Part shown: one piece after another, positions 44,955 through 53,285 of the stretch
Layout of the letters: every line of letters begins with the position of its first letter
Position numbering within the stretch: the first letter of the stretch is position 1
Assembly (NCBI RefSeq): GCF_020329505.1
Contig: NZ_JAGKJJ010000014.1
Span: forward strand, 62,001 to 126,000
DNA from: Bradyrhizobium semiaridum
Lineage (GTDB): Bacteria > Pseudomonadota > Alphaproteobacteria > Rhizobiales > Xanthobacteraceae
Direction: 5' to 3'
Length of the DNA: 64,000 nt
Translations under genes and position numbers: made by a program
Notes under the pieces: model-generated
What the model was told of the DNA's origin: nothing
Databases searched by the model: none
The model's input: only the letters and a program-made list of their open reading frames with translations

Positions 44955-46051
44955 TTATTCGCCGGCGAGCTGCAGCCGCGGCTTGGCAGCGCCCGCCTCC
45001 TTGAGGCGCAGGCGGGCTTCCTCATTGCCGATATAGTCGCGGGTCATCGGCACGATGCCCTGCCGCTTGGTCAGCTGCAGCTGGAAGTTCATCATGTTCT
45101 GCATCCGGAACGACATCTCCGAGGCCGCCAGATAGAATTCCCACATCCGGGCAAAGGTCTCGTCATAGAGCCGGACCGCTTCCTCGCGCCGTGCCATGAA
45201 GCGGTCGCGCCACGCCTTCAGCGTCTCGGCATAATGCAGCCGCAGGATTTCCATGTCGCAGACCAGTAGGCCTGCCTTTTCGATTGCCGGCATGACTTCG
45301 GAGAGCGCCGGAATATAGCCGCCGGGGAAGATGTACTTTCGGATCCAGGGGCTGGTGACGTCGGGACCGGTCGAGCGGCCGATCGAATGCAGCACCATGA
45401 CGCCGTCCTGGCTGAGAAGCTCGGCGCAGCGCTTGAAGAAGGTCTCGTAGAAGGCGACCCCGACATGTTCGAACATCCCGACCGAGACGATGCGGTCGAA
45501 CGGGCCGGGGACGTCACGGTAGTCCTGCAGCAGGAAGCGCGCTGACAGGTTCCGCTCGGCGGCGCATGGCGCTTCTTGGCGAGCTGGGCATCATCCAGCG
45601 AGACGTCGGGCGTCTCGAAATAGGCGCAACTGTATTGCTTGTCGGCGTCGAGGAAGAGCGAATACAGCCGACCATCGAGGTCGTAGTGGCGGGCGACGTT
45701 GCTCCTGGACCGGCCTCGGACGTTGAGCTGCTGGGCACGGCGGCCGAGGAAGCGCAGCCACGCCTGCATCCTGGCAAAGTTCGGCAGCATCGCTGCCTGA
45801 CTCATCAGGATGGCGAGCACATCGGCGATCGTGCCTTGCTCCACCACGAAGGTGCCGTCCATGTAGGCTTCGCCGAGATAGAGCTCGGGATCGATGAGGA
45901 TCCGTGCTTCGGCTGCTCTGGTCGTGAATCGGACGGCAACCGGTATGCCGGTGCCGTCGCCGCACGTGAATGTCGCTCCGCTCGCGGTCGTGAACGTAAT
46001 CGCGCCGCGACGGATGAAGCGCCCCAGAAAGAATCGCAACAATCGGTCCAT
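44955..46051 (-). pseudogene. Cyclopropane-fatty-acyl-phospholipid synthase-like gene, internally deleted and frameshifted
   Basis: The N-terminal part from ATG 46051 (MDRLLRFFLGRFIRRGAITF) reads normally to the VSLDDAQLAKKRH motif. It then jumps directly to AERNLSARFLLQDYRDVPGPFDRIVSVGMFEHVG in a different frame, continuing to 44955 (SPWIRKYIFPGGYIP, MWEFYLAASEMSFR). The usual segment between KKRH and the RF-L-LQDYRDV region, which carries the SAM-binding VLDIGSGWGG motif (~50 residues), is absent. The junction is at about 45556-45567. Both deletion and frameshift make an active CFA synthase unlikely. Confidence 0.85.
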
Positions 46052-46310
46052 CGAAACACCAACGGAACGGCAAGCTGCAGACGCCCGAAACACCCGAGCT
46101 GGGCGCTCCGGCGTCTCCCCACTAGTCAAGATAAGCATGAAATTAGAATGCGCTACTGCGTTATGGTCAAAGCCGATATTCCGAAATGTGACAATTCCGT
46201 GCATGCGTCATAGATGCGCTTCCATTCGTTCGGTAATCGGATAAAAGGTGTCCGCCCCGGCCGGTCCACCCGGCGCTGGCGGCGCTTTCCAAGACTTGGA
46301 GACCTGGGGA

Positions 46311-47285
46311 ATGTTGAGCCGAGCCCTCAGTCTGGCGACGGTAACGCTTCTGATTGGCCTGTCGGCGGGATCAGGACATGCGCAAAATCTCGAAGCCGGC
46401 AAAAGCCCTTCCCAAATCTTCGCAGGGGCCTGCACGGCCTGCCACAAGAGCCCCCGCGGACTGTTGAAGTCCGTGCCGGCCGGCTCACTGCCGGGCTTCC
46501 TGCGCCAGCATTACACCACCTCGAGCGACATGGCCGGGGTGCTCGCGGGCTATCTGATTTCGAATGGCGCCAACGACCCGCGCTACCAGGGTAAGGATCA
46601 TCCCAGGGGCGCCAAGGGCGGCCGCCAGGAGGCGACCCAGTCGCCGGAGCAGCAGACGGAACGTCCGGCGCACCGGCAGCGTCAGGGCGCGGCGCCGCAG
46701 GAGGCGGCGAAGCCGGACGCCGACGGCCTGACGCCGGAGGGGCGTCCCGGCCACCGGGCCAAGCGTGCGGCCCGCCCGAGCGAAGCGCCTGAAGCCGCCA
46801 ACCCGGCCGATGGCCAGCCGCAGGGCGCTGGCGAGGGGAGGCCCTCGCGCAAGAAGCTCGGCCGGCGCGGCAAGCCCGCCGAGGAGCTGAAGCCCGATGA
46901 GGGCGCGCGGAGCGAGACGCCGAAGGACGAGTCCAAGGGCCAATCGGCCAGGACCGATTCCTCGACCAAGAGTGATGACAAGGGCGACGCCGACAAATCG
47001 GCGAAGCCGGCCGACCAGTCCGACAGCGCCAAGGTCGAGGCACCAAAGGGCGAGCGGCCCGACCCGGTTCCTCCGGTGACGCCGGCACCTCCGGCCGCTG
47101 CGGCAGCACCGTCAGCGGCGCCCGCTGCATCGCCGGCCCCTGCGGCCACCGCGCCTGAGCCGGCGGCGAGCCCGGGCTCCGCCGCTTCGCCGACGCCGGC
47201 GCCTCCGGTGACTGCCACCGCACCGCTTCCACCTGCGCCGTCCGGGCCGCCGGCAGGTCCGCCCGCGGCTCCCGTTTCAAGGTAA
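46311..47285 (+). CDS. Secreted c-type heme-motif protein with long Pro/Ala/Lys tail
   Basis: 324 residues: signal peptide (MLSRALSLATVTLLIGLSAG to GHAQ), then a cytochrome-c-like segment with CTACH (about 41-45) in IFAGACTACHKSPRGLL, and LPGFLRQHYTTSSDMAGVLAGYL. From about residue 100 on the protein is low-complexity, Lys/Arg/Glu-rich then Pro/Ala-rich, expected to be disordered. The short heme region is too small for a full cytochrome c (no clear distal Met motif). Function unknown. ATG 46311 is chosen for the signal peptide; the upstream frame adds 21 unrelated residues. Confidence 0.75.
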   Translation: MLSRALSLATVTLLIGLSAGSGHAQNLEAGKSPSQIFAGACTACHKSPRGLLKSVPAGSLPGFLRQHYTTSSDMAGVLAGYLISNGANDPRYQGKDHPRGAKGGRQEATQSPEQQTERPAHRQRQGAAPQEAAKPDADGLTPEGRPGHRAKRAARPSEAPEAANPADGQPQGAGEGRPSRKKLGRRGKPAEELKPDEGARSETPKDESKGQSARTDSSTKSDDKGDADKSAKPADQSDSAKVEAPKGERPDPVPPVTPAPPAAAAAPSAAPAASPAPAATAPEPAASPGSAASPTPAPPVTATAPLPPAPSGPPAGPPAAPVSR

Positions 47286-47507
47286 TTCGCCCACCGCGCC
47301 GCCACGACCATTGCGGCCGCGGCCTCGCGCGGTCAGCCGGTGCTGACGGCGGAGTACAAGTTGAAGCTGCTGTCGCCGGCATCGGGCGATCGCTTGATCT
47401 GGCGTGCGCGGGTGATCAAGCCGGGACGCCAGGTCGCGGTGGTCGCGGCCGCCTCGATCGCGATGCTCGACGAAGCCAAGGCGGCACGAATCCAAAGCCC
47501 GGCCTGA
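47286..47507 (+). pseudogene. Remnant of a PaaI-type thioesterase
   Basis: In the same frame as the preceding gene's stop, 47286-47507 encodes FAHRAATTIAAAASRGQPVL, TAEYKLKLLSPASGDRLIWR, ARVIKPGRQVAVVAAASIAM and so on to TGA. EYKLKLLSPASGDRL and RARVIKPGRQV are hallmarks of the hotdog-fold PaaI acyl-CoA thioesterase family, but no start, no complete hotdog helix and an apparent gap after VVAA are seen. I read it as a truncated, internally deleted fragment. Confidence 0.65.
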
Positions 47508-47520
47508 CGAGGCCGGGCTT
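47495..47520 (-). terminator. Strong hairpin downstream of rplI
   Basis: AAGCCCGGCCT (47495-47505) pairs perfectly over 11 bp with AGGCCGGGCTT (47510-47520), loop of 4. On the minus strand it is followed by TTGGATTCG and lies 26 bp past the rplI stop. A good intrinsic terminator for the rpsF operon, and possibly bidirectional because the thioesterase remnant ends inside it. Confidence 0.8.
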
Positions 47521-47545
47521 CAGTCGCATTGGTCGTTGAGAGAGC

Positions 47546-48151
47546 TTACTTCTCTTCTTCGGCAGCGGCCGGCGCCGGCTCGGTCTCGTCGTGCTGGGCT
47601 TCCGGATCGAAGAATTCGCCGGCGGCGGCGAGCGCCTCGGCGGCCGCGTCCTGGTCTTCCTGGCGGGTCGAGATGTCCTCGCCGCGCTTGATGCGCTCGG
47701 CCTCGTCGGCGGAACGGGCGACCGTCACGGTGACGCTGGTCTCGACCTCGGGGTGCACGGCAATCGTGACCTTCTGCTGACCGATCGTCTTGATCGGCGA
47801 ATCCAGCCAGACCTGCGGACGCGAGACGGTGATGCCGTCGGCGGCGAGCGCCAGGACGATGTCGCGCACCGAGACTGAGCCGAACAGCTGGCCGGACTCG
47901 GAAGCCTGGCGGATGATGACGATGTCGCGGCCGTCGATCTTCTCGGCGACCTTGGCGGCTTCGCCCTTGGCCTTGATGTTGTTGGCCTCGAGCTCGGCCC
48001 TCATGCCGTCATACTTGGCGCGGTTCGCCTCCGTGGCGCGCAGCGCCTTGCCGCGCTTCAGCAAGAAGTTGCGAGCAAACCCGTCACGCACGCGCACGAC
48101 TTCGCCCATCTGGCCAAGCTTGGCCACGCGCTCCAGCAGAATGACTTCCAT
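47546..48151 (-). CDS. rplI: 50S ribosomal protein L9
   Basis: 201 residues beginning MEVILLERVAKLGQMGEVVRV with the L9 N-domain (GFARNFLLKRGKAL), long central helix and C-domain. About 50 extra residues at the C-terminus are acidic and Ala-rich, typical of alphaproteobacterial L9 but not of E. coli (149 aa). Binds 23S rRNA near the L1 stalk. Terminal gene of the rpsF-rpsR-DUF2232-rplI group. Confidence 0.94.
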   Translation of the reverse strand: MEVILLERVAKLGQMGEVVRVRDGFARNFLLKRGKALRATEANRAKYDGMRAELEANNIKAKGEAAKVAEKIDGRDIVIIRQASESGQLFGSVSVRDIVLALAADGITVSRPQVWLDSPIKTIGQQKVTIAVHPEVETSVTVTVARSADEAERIKRGEDISTRQEDQDAAAEALAAAGEFFDPEAQHDETEPAPAAAEEEK

Positions 48152-48201
48152 TTTGGTTCTCCTTTAGATGCTAAGTACGTTTTCAGTTGTTGGTTGGAAT
48201 T

Positions 48202-49170
48202 TTACGACACCGGCAGCGGCGGCGGCCTGCTTTGCAGGAAGCGCTGCCGCAGTCCGAACAGGGCGTCGGCAATGCCGAGCAATGCCATCACGACGATGAG
48301 CCCGCTGAACATGAACGTGACGATGTAGACGCATCCGAGCCAGAAGGCGCGATTGCGTGCCGACAACGTCAGCACATGAAGGGCGGCAAAACCGACCATG
48401 GCGTAGGCGAGCAGCAGCGCGGTTGCCACGGTCAGCGCCATTTTCGCGAACAAGCCACCGACAAAGCTGAAGGCGATCGCAACCGACAACACCACGAGAG
48501 ACATCGCCGGCAATGCGATGCTACGGAAGTCCGGCCACGGCCGCCGCAGATGCCCGGATGTCAACGCTACCTTGGCCGCGAGCCAGAGGTTCAGCATCAA
48601 CGTCATCATGATGCCGAATGGCAGCGCTACCGGCGCCATAATCACGAACAATTTGACGAACAATTCGATGTCGTCCGCGGTTAGCCTTCCATCGTTCTGA
48701 CTGGCCGCCAGCAAGCCCGCTCGCAGCGTCCCGCCGATGGTCTCAATGTCAGTGCCAAGCGAGAGCAGCAGTCCGGCGGTGGTCAGAATCGCGATTGCCG
48801 CAATCCAGATCAGAATGCGGCCGACCGGATACCATTCGACGTCAAGCCGATCCTCGCCTTGCGACGCTGGCCCGGTGGTCGGCCGTCCAAGCATTGCCAG
48901 ATGGCTAAGCCACCACGCAGGCAGCGCAACACCGACGATGAAAACGATGCAGCCTGGCAAGCCGAAAATGGCGCCGAAGAGACAGGCCGCCACGATGGCG
49001 CCGATGGTCGCAGTGAGTTGCCCCCAAGCGAGGCCCGCGAGCATCAACGGAAGCGGCGCGAGGGAAACCAGGCAAGCCAACAGCAGCGAGGTGCGTGCGC
49101 CCAATACCGACGCAAACATCAATGCCGACGCGGAGCCGGCGGCAAGCGCAATGCCAATAGACGCGATCAT
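48202..49170 (-). CDS. DUF2232 membrane protein
   Basis: 322 residues with about eight or nine hydrophobic helices, starting MIASIGIALAAGSASALMFAS. Found between rpsR and rplI in most alphaproteobacteria, where this DUF2232 protein is conserved by position. Function unknown; a small multipass protein of unknown transport or assembly role. Spacing to rplI is 50 bp and to rpsR 126 bp. Confidence 0.8.
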   Translation of the reverse strand: MIASIGIALAAGSASALMFASVLGARTSLLLACLVSLAPLPLMLAGLAWGQLTATIGAIVAACLFGAIFGLPGCIVFIVGVALPAWWLSHLAMLGRPTTGPASQGEDRLDVEWYPVGRILIWIAAIAILTTAGLLLSLGTDIETIGGTLRAGLLAASQNDGRLTADDIELFVKLFVIMAPVALPFGIMMTLMLNLWLAAKVALTSGHLRRPWPDFRSIALPAMSLVVLSVAIAFSFVGGLFAKMALTVATALLLAYAMVGFAALHVLTLSARNRAFWLGCVYIVTFMFSGLIVVMALLGIADALFGLRQRFLQSRPPPLPVS

Positions 49171-49263
49171 CAGCTGTCCCGCCCCCTTCGAGCGGTTAGG
49201 GGGCCTGCATCGAGGACCCCAACCATCGGCGACCGGACGACCCGGAAGCCTTATGAAGTTAAG

Positions 49264-49289
49264 CGGCCGGCGACGCGCGCCGCCGGCCG
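49264..49289 (-). terminator. Hairpin between rpsR and the DUF2232 gene
   Basis: CGGCCGGCG (49264-49272) and CGCCGGCCG (49281-49289) pair perfectly over 9 bp, loop of 8. Just past the rpsR stop on the minus strand and followed there by CTTAACTTCAT. Probably reduces readthrough from the ribosomal genes into the membrane-protein gene. Confidence 0.5.
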
Positions 49290-49296
49290 AAGGCGA

Positions 49297-49536
49297 TTAC
49301 CTGATGACGTACGGCAAGAGGCCGAGGAACCGCGCGCGCTTGATAGCGCGGGCGAGTTCACGCTGCTTCTTGGCGGAAACGGCCGTGATGCGGCTCGGCA
49401 CGATCTTGCCGCGCTCCGAGACGTAACGCATCAGCAGCTTGGAATCCTTGTAGTCGATCTTCGGCGCATTGGCGCCCGTGAACGGGCACGACTTGCGGCG
49501 ACGGAAGAACGGACGGCGGGCACCAGCGTCAGCCAT
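49297..49536 (-). CDS. rpsR: 30S ribosomal protein S18
   Basis: 79 residues, normal length, RRPFFRRRKSCPFTGANAPKI at the start, then IDYKDSKLLMRYVSERGKIVPSRITAVSAKKQRELARAIKRAR. Pairs with S6 on the 30S platform. Starts 6 bp after the rpsF stop. Very secure. Confidence 0.96.
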   Translation of the reverse strand: MADAGARRPFFRRRKSCPFTGANAPKIDYKDSKLLMRYVSERGKIVPSRITAVSAKKQRELARAIKRARFLGLLPYVIR

Positions 49537-49542
49537 GATTCT

Positions 49543-50007
49543 TTACTCCTCGGTCGCTGCTTCATCATCGCGCGGACGGCGCGGGCCACGGTCGCCACGG
49601 AAACCGCCGTCGCGGTCGCCACGGAAGCCGCCTTCGCGGTCGCCGCGGAAACCACCGCCGCGGTCATCGCGCTCGCGATCACGGTCGGCCTTGCGCATCA
49701 TCGCCGACGGGCCTTCCTCGTGCTCTTCGACGCGCACGGTGAGATAGCGGATGACGTCTTCGTTGATCCGCTCCTGGCGCTCGATCTCGCTGACGACGGC
49801 CGACGGAGCGTCGATGTTCATCAGCACGAAATGCGCCTTGCGGTTCTTGTTCATGCGGTAGGTGAGGGAGCGCACGCCCCAATTCTCGGTCTTGGTGACC
49901 TTGCCGCCACCCTGTTCGACGATACCCGTCATCTGGGTCGTCAGTTCTTCCACCTGCTGGGTGCTCGCGTCCTGACGCGCGAGAAACACATGCTCGTAAA
50001 GAGGCAT
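49543..50007 (-). CDS. rpsF: 30S ribosomal protein S6
   Basis: 154 residues. The normal S6 fold (MPLYEHVFLARQDASTQQVEEL to about 95) is followed by a ~55-residue tail with repeated GGFRGDR units (RGGGFRGDREGGFRGDRDG and on) and an acidic end. S6 pairs with S18. Extended S6 tails of this Gly-Arg-Asp-rich kind occur in alphaproteobacteria. First gene of the operon; the 350-bp region upstream should hold its promoter. Confidence 0.95.
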   Translation of the reverse strand: MPLYEHVFLARQDASTQQVEELTTQMTGIVEQGGGKVTKTENWGVRSLTYRMNKNRKAHFVLMNIDAPSAVVSEIERQERINEDVIRYLTVRVEEHEEGPSAMMRKADRDRERDDRGGGFRGDREGGFRGDRDGGFRGDRGPRRPRDDEAATEE

Positions 50008-50358
50008 GGATGTCCTTTCCTCATGTTGGCGCGGTTTCCGGCGACAAGCCCTTCGAGACCTTCGGAAAGGACTCGAGCTGCTCAGAAGGCGGGAGCACGG
50101 GACGACGGGCCGACTGGCCCTGCCACATCAAAATCAACGAATGAATTTGCTGAGACCGTCCGTTCAGCTCCCGGCCGGAGCCCACGAATGGCGCGCTTTA
50201 TACGGATTTTGGCCGCGAAGGCAAGCGTCTCGGGCGCGTCGGGGCCCCCTCATTACCGGAGCGGGCGCTCCCGGCTCCAAGCTTTGTTGCCAATCATAGC
50301 ACGAATCCAGTTGATTTCTTTGTTTGTATATCATACAAATACTTCCGGGAGGACGATC
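50008..50358. promoter_or_regulatory. Divergent intergenic region with TetR operator-like dyad
   Basis: 351 bp between rpsF (minus) and the TetR gene (plus), containing both promoters. TTTGTAT-ATC-ATACAAA at 50323-50339 is a perfect 7-bp inverted repeat ending 19 bp before the tetR start, the expected position for autoregulation. AT-richer than surrounding sequence (TTGATTTCTTTGTTTG). The part nearer rpsF shows no boxes I can assign. Confidence 0.6.
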
Positions 50359-51090
50359 ATGGGTTCGGAGACCGCAACCGGCATGTCTGCACCCGATCCG
50401 AAACACGCCGTCCGTGCCACACGGTCGGCGGGCCGCAAGATGCGCTCCCTGCTGCTCGACGCCGCCAGCCGGCTGTTCAAGGAGCGCGGACTGTCAGGCA
50501 CTTCGATCTCCGACATCGCTGCGGCCGCCGACGCCTTCCCGAGCCAGATCACCTATTACTTCCGTACCAAGGAAGCGCTGTTCGTCGAGGCCGCCTGCCG
50601 CGACATGCTCTATCTCGCACGCGCGACTGAGCAGGCCGCGCTCAAGGCCCACACGCCGCGCGACTACACCCATGCGCTGGCCGAGACGGTGACCGCGACC
50701 GACACCGTCGCCTTCTTCGCCGAGGCTTTGACGCTGACGCGGCGGCGGCAGGATCTCGCACCGCTGGTCGAGCGCACCATCGAGCGGCTGCACAGCGAAG
50801 GCGCGCGCGCCTATGCCGGCCAGGTCGAGCGCCACGGCTGGCGCACGCTGCGCGCGCCGGAAGAGAGCTCGCGGCGGTTCTGGGCGGTCGCGATCGGCGT
50901 CATCGTCGAAGGCTTTGCGATGGGCCGCGCGGCTGAGGAGATGTGCGGCGAACTGCTGCGCGCGCTCGGCGAGCAGGCGACCGCGCGAGCGGCGCCGGCC
51001 ACCGCGACGTCAAGCAATGATGCCGCACGCCTTCGCCTGGTCGGCGACCGCGATACGTCATCCTCAACGGACGGGGAGGCCAGCTCATGA
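50359..51090 (+). CDS. TetR-family transcriptional regulator
   Basis: 243 residues with an N-terminal helix-turn-helix: RSLLLDAASRLFKERGLSGT (29-48) then SISDIAAAADAFPSQITYYF (49-68), typical TetR pattern. A helical ligand domain follows, and a ~40-residue polar tail ends the protein. The desaturase gene overlaps its stop (ATGA), so this regulator is cotranscribed with its likely target, by analogy with Pseudomonas DesT, which senses acyl-CoA saturation and controls a desaturase. ATG at 50359 with GGGAGGA upstream; the operator-like dyad lies 19 bp before. Confidence 0.88.
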   Translation: MGSETATGMSAPDPKHAVRATRSAGRKMRSLLLDAASRLFKERGLSGTSISDIAAAADAFPSQITYYFRTKEALFVEAACRDMLYLARATEQAALKAHTPRDYTHALAETVTATDTVAFFAEALTLTRRRQDLAPLVERTIERLHSEGARAYAGQVERHGWRTLRAPEESSRRFWAVAIGVIVEGFAMGRAAEEMCGELLRALGEQATARAAPATATSSNDAARLRLVGDRDTSSSTDGEASS

Positions 51091-52112
51091 CCGCACTTCG
51101 TATGCGTGCCCGCGATTTCCTGACCGAGGACGAGCTTGTCGCCGTGCGAGAGCGCGTGACCTGGAAGGGCGTCGCGCTGATCGCCCACGCCTGGGCGCTG
51201 ATCTTCGGCGCGATCGCGCTGGTCGCATGGTGGCCCAATCCGCTGACCTATCTGCTTGCCGTCGCGATCATCGGCTCGCGCCAGCTCGGGCTTGCGATCC
51301 TGATGCATGACGGTGCGCATGGCTGCCTGTCGGCGGACGAGAAGACGAACCTGTTTTTGAGCCAGTGGTTCTGCGCCTATCCGACTTTCGCCGAGACCCG
51401 CAGCTATCGCCGCTATCATTTGCAGCATCACGCGCGGACGCAGCAGGAGGATGATCCCGACCTCGTGCTGTCGGCGCCGTTTCCGATCACGCGCCTGAGC
51501 TATCGCCGCAAGTTCTTCCGCGATATCACCGGACAGACCGGCTACCAGCAGCGCAAGGCGCAGCTGCTCAACGCGCTTGGACCGGGCGACTGGCCGCTGT
51601 CGCGGCGCGCCGCGCATTTCTGGGAGAAGCTCGGGCCGCAATGCGTCGCCAATGCGGTGCTGTTCGCGGCGCTTGCCGCTGTGGGCGTGTGGTGGGCCTA
51701 TCCGCTGTTGTGGCTGGTGCCGCTCTTGACCTGGATGATGGTGATCACGCGCATCCGCAATATCGCCGAACATGCCGTGGTGCCCGACAGCGCCGATCCC
51801 TTGCGCAACACCCGCACCACCCACGCCAATTTTCTCGAGCGGCTGTTCATCGCACCGTACTACGTCAACTATCACCTCGAGCATCATCTGCTGTTTTACG
51901 TACCTTGCTACAACCTGCCGCGCGTCCACCGCATCCTGAGCGGCAGTCGCCATGCCGACCGGATGGAGGTGCAGCCCGGCTACGGTGCCGTGCTGCGGCT
52001 CGCGACAGCGCGGCCCGACCACGAGGATCGCCCGGGACAACTGGTCAACAGCGCGCGCCGGACGCGGGCCGGCGCCAAGGTTAACGCCGACCAGAACGCC
52101 GGCGGATTCTAG
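51087..52112 (+). CDS. Fatty acid desaturase-family membrane di-iron enzyme
   Basis: 341 residues with four or so hydrophobic helices and the three histidine boxes: HDGAH (74-78), HLQHH (111-115) and HLEHH (263-267), ligating two irons. It introduces double bonds into acyl chains (or hydroxylates them; the family also holds ketolases). ATGA overlap with the upstream TetR gene. Substrate and regiospecificity unknown. Role in membrane fluidity is likely. Confidence 0.85.
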   Translation: MTALRMRARDFLTEDELVAVRERVTWKGVALIAHAWALIFGAIALVAWWPNPLTYLLAVAIIGSRQLGLAILMHDGAHGCLSADEKTNLFLSQWFCAYPTFAETRSYRRYHLQHHARTQQEDDPDLVLSAPFPITRLSYRRKFFRDITGQTGYQQRKAQLLNALGPGDWPLSRRAAHFWEKLGPQCVANAVLFAALAAVGVWWAYPLLWLVPLLTWMMVITRIRNIAEHAVVPDSADPLRNTRTTHANFLERLFIAPYYVNYHLEHHLLFYVPCYNLPRVHRILSGSRHADRMEVQPGYGAVLRLATARPDHEDRPGQLVNSARRTRAGAKVNADQNAGGF

Positions 52113-52155
52113 CCTGAGGCCCGTCTGGCATCCCCAGCGGTTCCTGCGCCGCGGC

Positions 52156-52184
52156 TTGACATCGTGGCCCTCATCAGTGTCTTA
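52156..52184 (+). promoter_or_regulatory. Candidate sigma-70-type promoter of the fab cluster
   Basis: TTGACA (52156-52161) is a perfect -35 hexamer; 17 bp later GTCTTA (52179-52184) is a weak -10. About 127 bp before the fabD ATG, with a perfect 16-bp palindrome CGCCAGCGCGCTGGCG (52261-52276) in the leader. Position and spacing fit, but the -10 is poor. Confidence 0.35.
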
Positions 52185-52310
52185 CGGCCGGGTTCAGGGC
52201 ATGGTCCGGACCCGCCGAGGTGCGTTGCGCGACGCGGATACCGTTTCTCCTGCGGCAAAGCGCCAGCGCGCTGGCGCGGAGACTACGCTCAACACGATAG
52301 GGAGCCGCCG

Positions 52311-53264
52311 ATGACGGCAGCATTTACGTTTCCCGGGCAGGGCTCGCAAGCGGTCGGCATGGGCAAGGGCCTGGCCGATGCCTTTCCGGTGGCCAAGGCG
52401 GTGTTCGACGAGGTCGATGCCGCGTTGGGCGAGAAGCTGACCGCGACCATCTGGGATGGTCCGGGCGAGACGCTGCAATTGACCCAGAATGCCCAGCCGG
52501 CGCTGATGGCGGTCTCGATCGCGACCATGCGCGTGCTGGAGAGCGAGGCCGGGTTCGCGGTCGGCCGTGACGCGGCCTTCGTCGCTGGCCACTCGCTCGG
52601 CGAGTATTCGGCGCTGGCCGCTGCCGGCAGCCTCAGCGTCAGCGATGCCGCGCGGCTGCTGCGCATCCGCGGCCTCGCCATGCAGAAGGCGGTGCCGGTC
52701 GGCGCCGGGGCGATGGCGGCGCTGCTCGGCCTCGACTACGAGACCGCCGTGGCGATCGCCAGCGAGGCGGCGCAGGGCGAGGTGTGCCAGGCCGCCAACG
52801 ACAATGGCGGCGGGCAGGTGGTGGTCTCCGGCGACAAGGCTGCGGTCGATCGCGCGGTGGAGATCGCCAAGACCAAAGGGGCAAAGCGCGCGATGCTGCT
52901 GCCGGTGTCGGCACCTTTCCACTGCAAGCTGATGCAGCCGGCGGCCGACGCGATGGCGGAGGCGCTGGCCGGCGTCACCATCAAGGCGCCCGCTGCGCCG
53001 CTGGTCGCCAATGTGCTGGCGTCGGCAATTACCGATCCCGACGAGATTCGCCGTCGCCTGGTCGAACAGGTCACCGGCACCGTTCGCTGGCGCGAGTCGG
53101 TTGCCTATATGGCAGGGCAGGGCGTGAACCGGTTCTTCGAGATCGGCGCCGGCAAGGTGCTGAGCGGTCTCGTCAAGCGCATCGCCGACGGTGCGGTCGG
53201 CGTGTCCGTCGGCGGTCCGAACGATATTGCCGCGGCCAGGGATGCATTGGCTGCTTCGGCGTAA
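52311..53264 (+). CDS. fabD: Malonyl-CoA:ACP transacylase
   Basis: 317 residues. Nucleophilic elbow GHSLGEYS with Ser95, catalytic His in SAPFHCKLM, and the start TFPGQGSQAVGMG. It loads malonyl groups onto ACP for chain elongation. ATG at 52311 preceded by GGGAGCC. fabG begins 21 bp downstream, same operon with acpP and fabF. Confidence 0.95.
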   Translation: MTAAFTFPGQGSQAVGMGKGLADAFPVAKAVFDEVDAALGEKLTATIWDGPGETLQLTQNAQPALMAVSIATMRVLESEAGFAVGRDAAFVAGHSLGEYSALAAAGSLSVSDAARLLRIRGLAMQKAVPVGAGAMAALLGLDYETAVAIASEAAQGEVCQAANDNGGGQVVVSGDKAAVDRAVEIAKTKGAKRAMLLPVSAPFHCKLMQPAADAMAEALAGVTIKAPAAPLVANVLASAITDPDEIRRRLVEQVTGTVRWRESVAYMAGQGVNRFFEIGAGKVLSGLVKRIADGAVGVSVGGPNDIAAARDALAASA

Positions 53265-53285
53265 GCGGCCGAGAGGAGACTTTCG

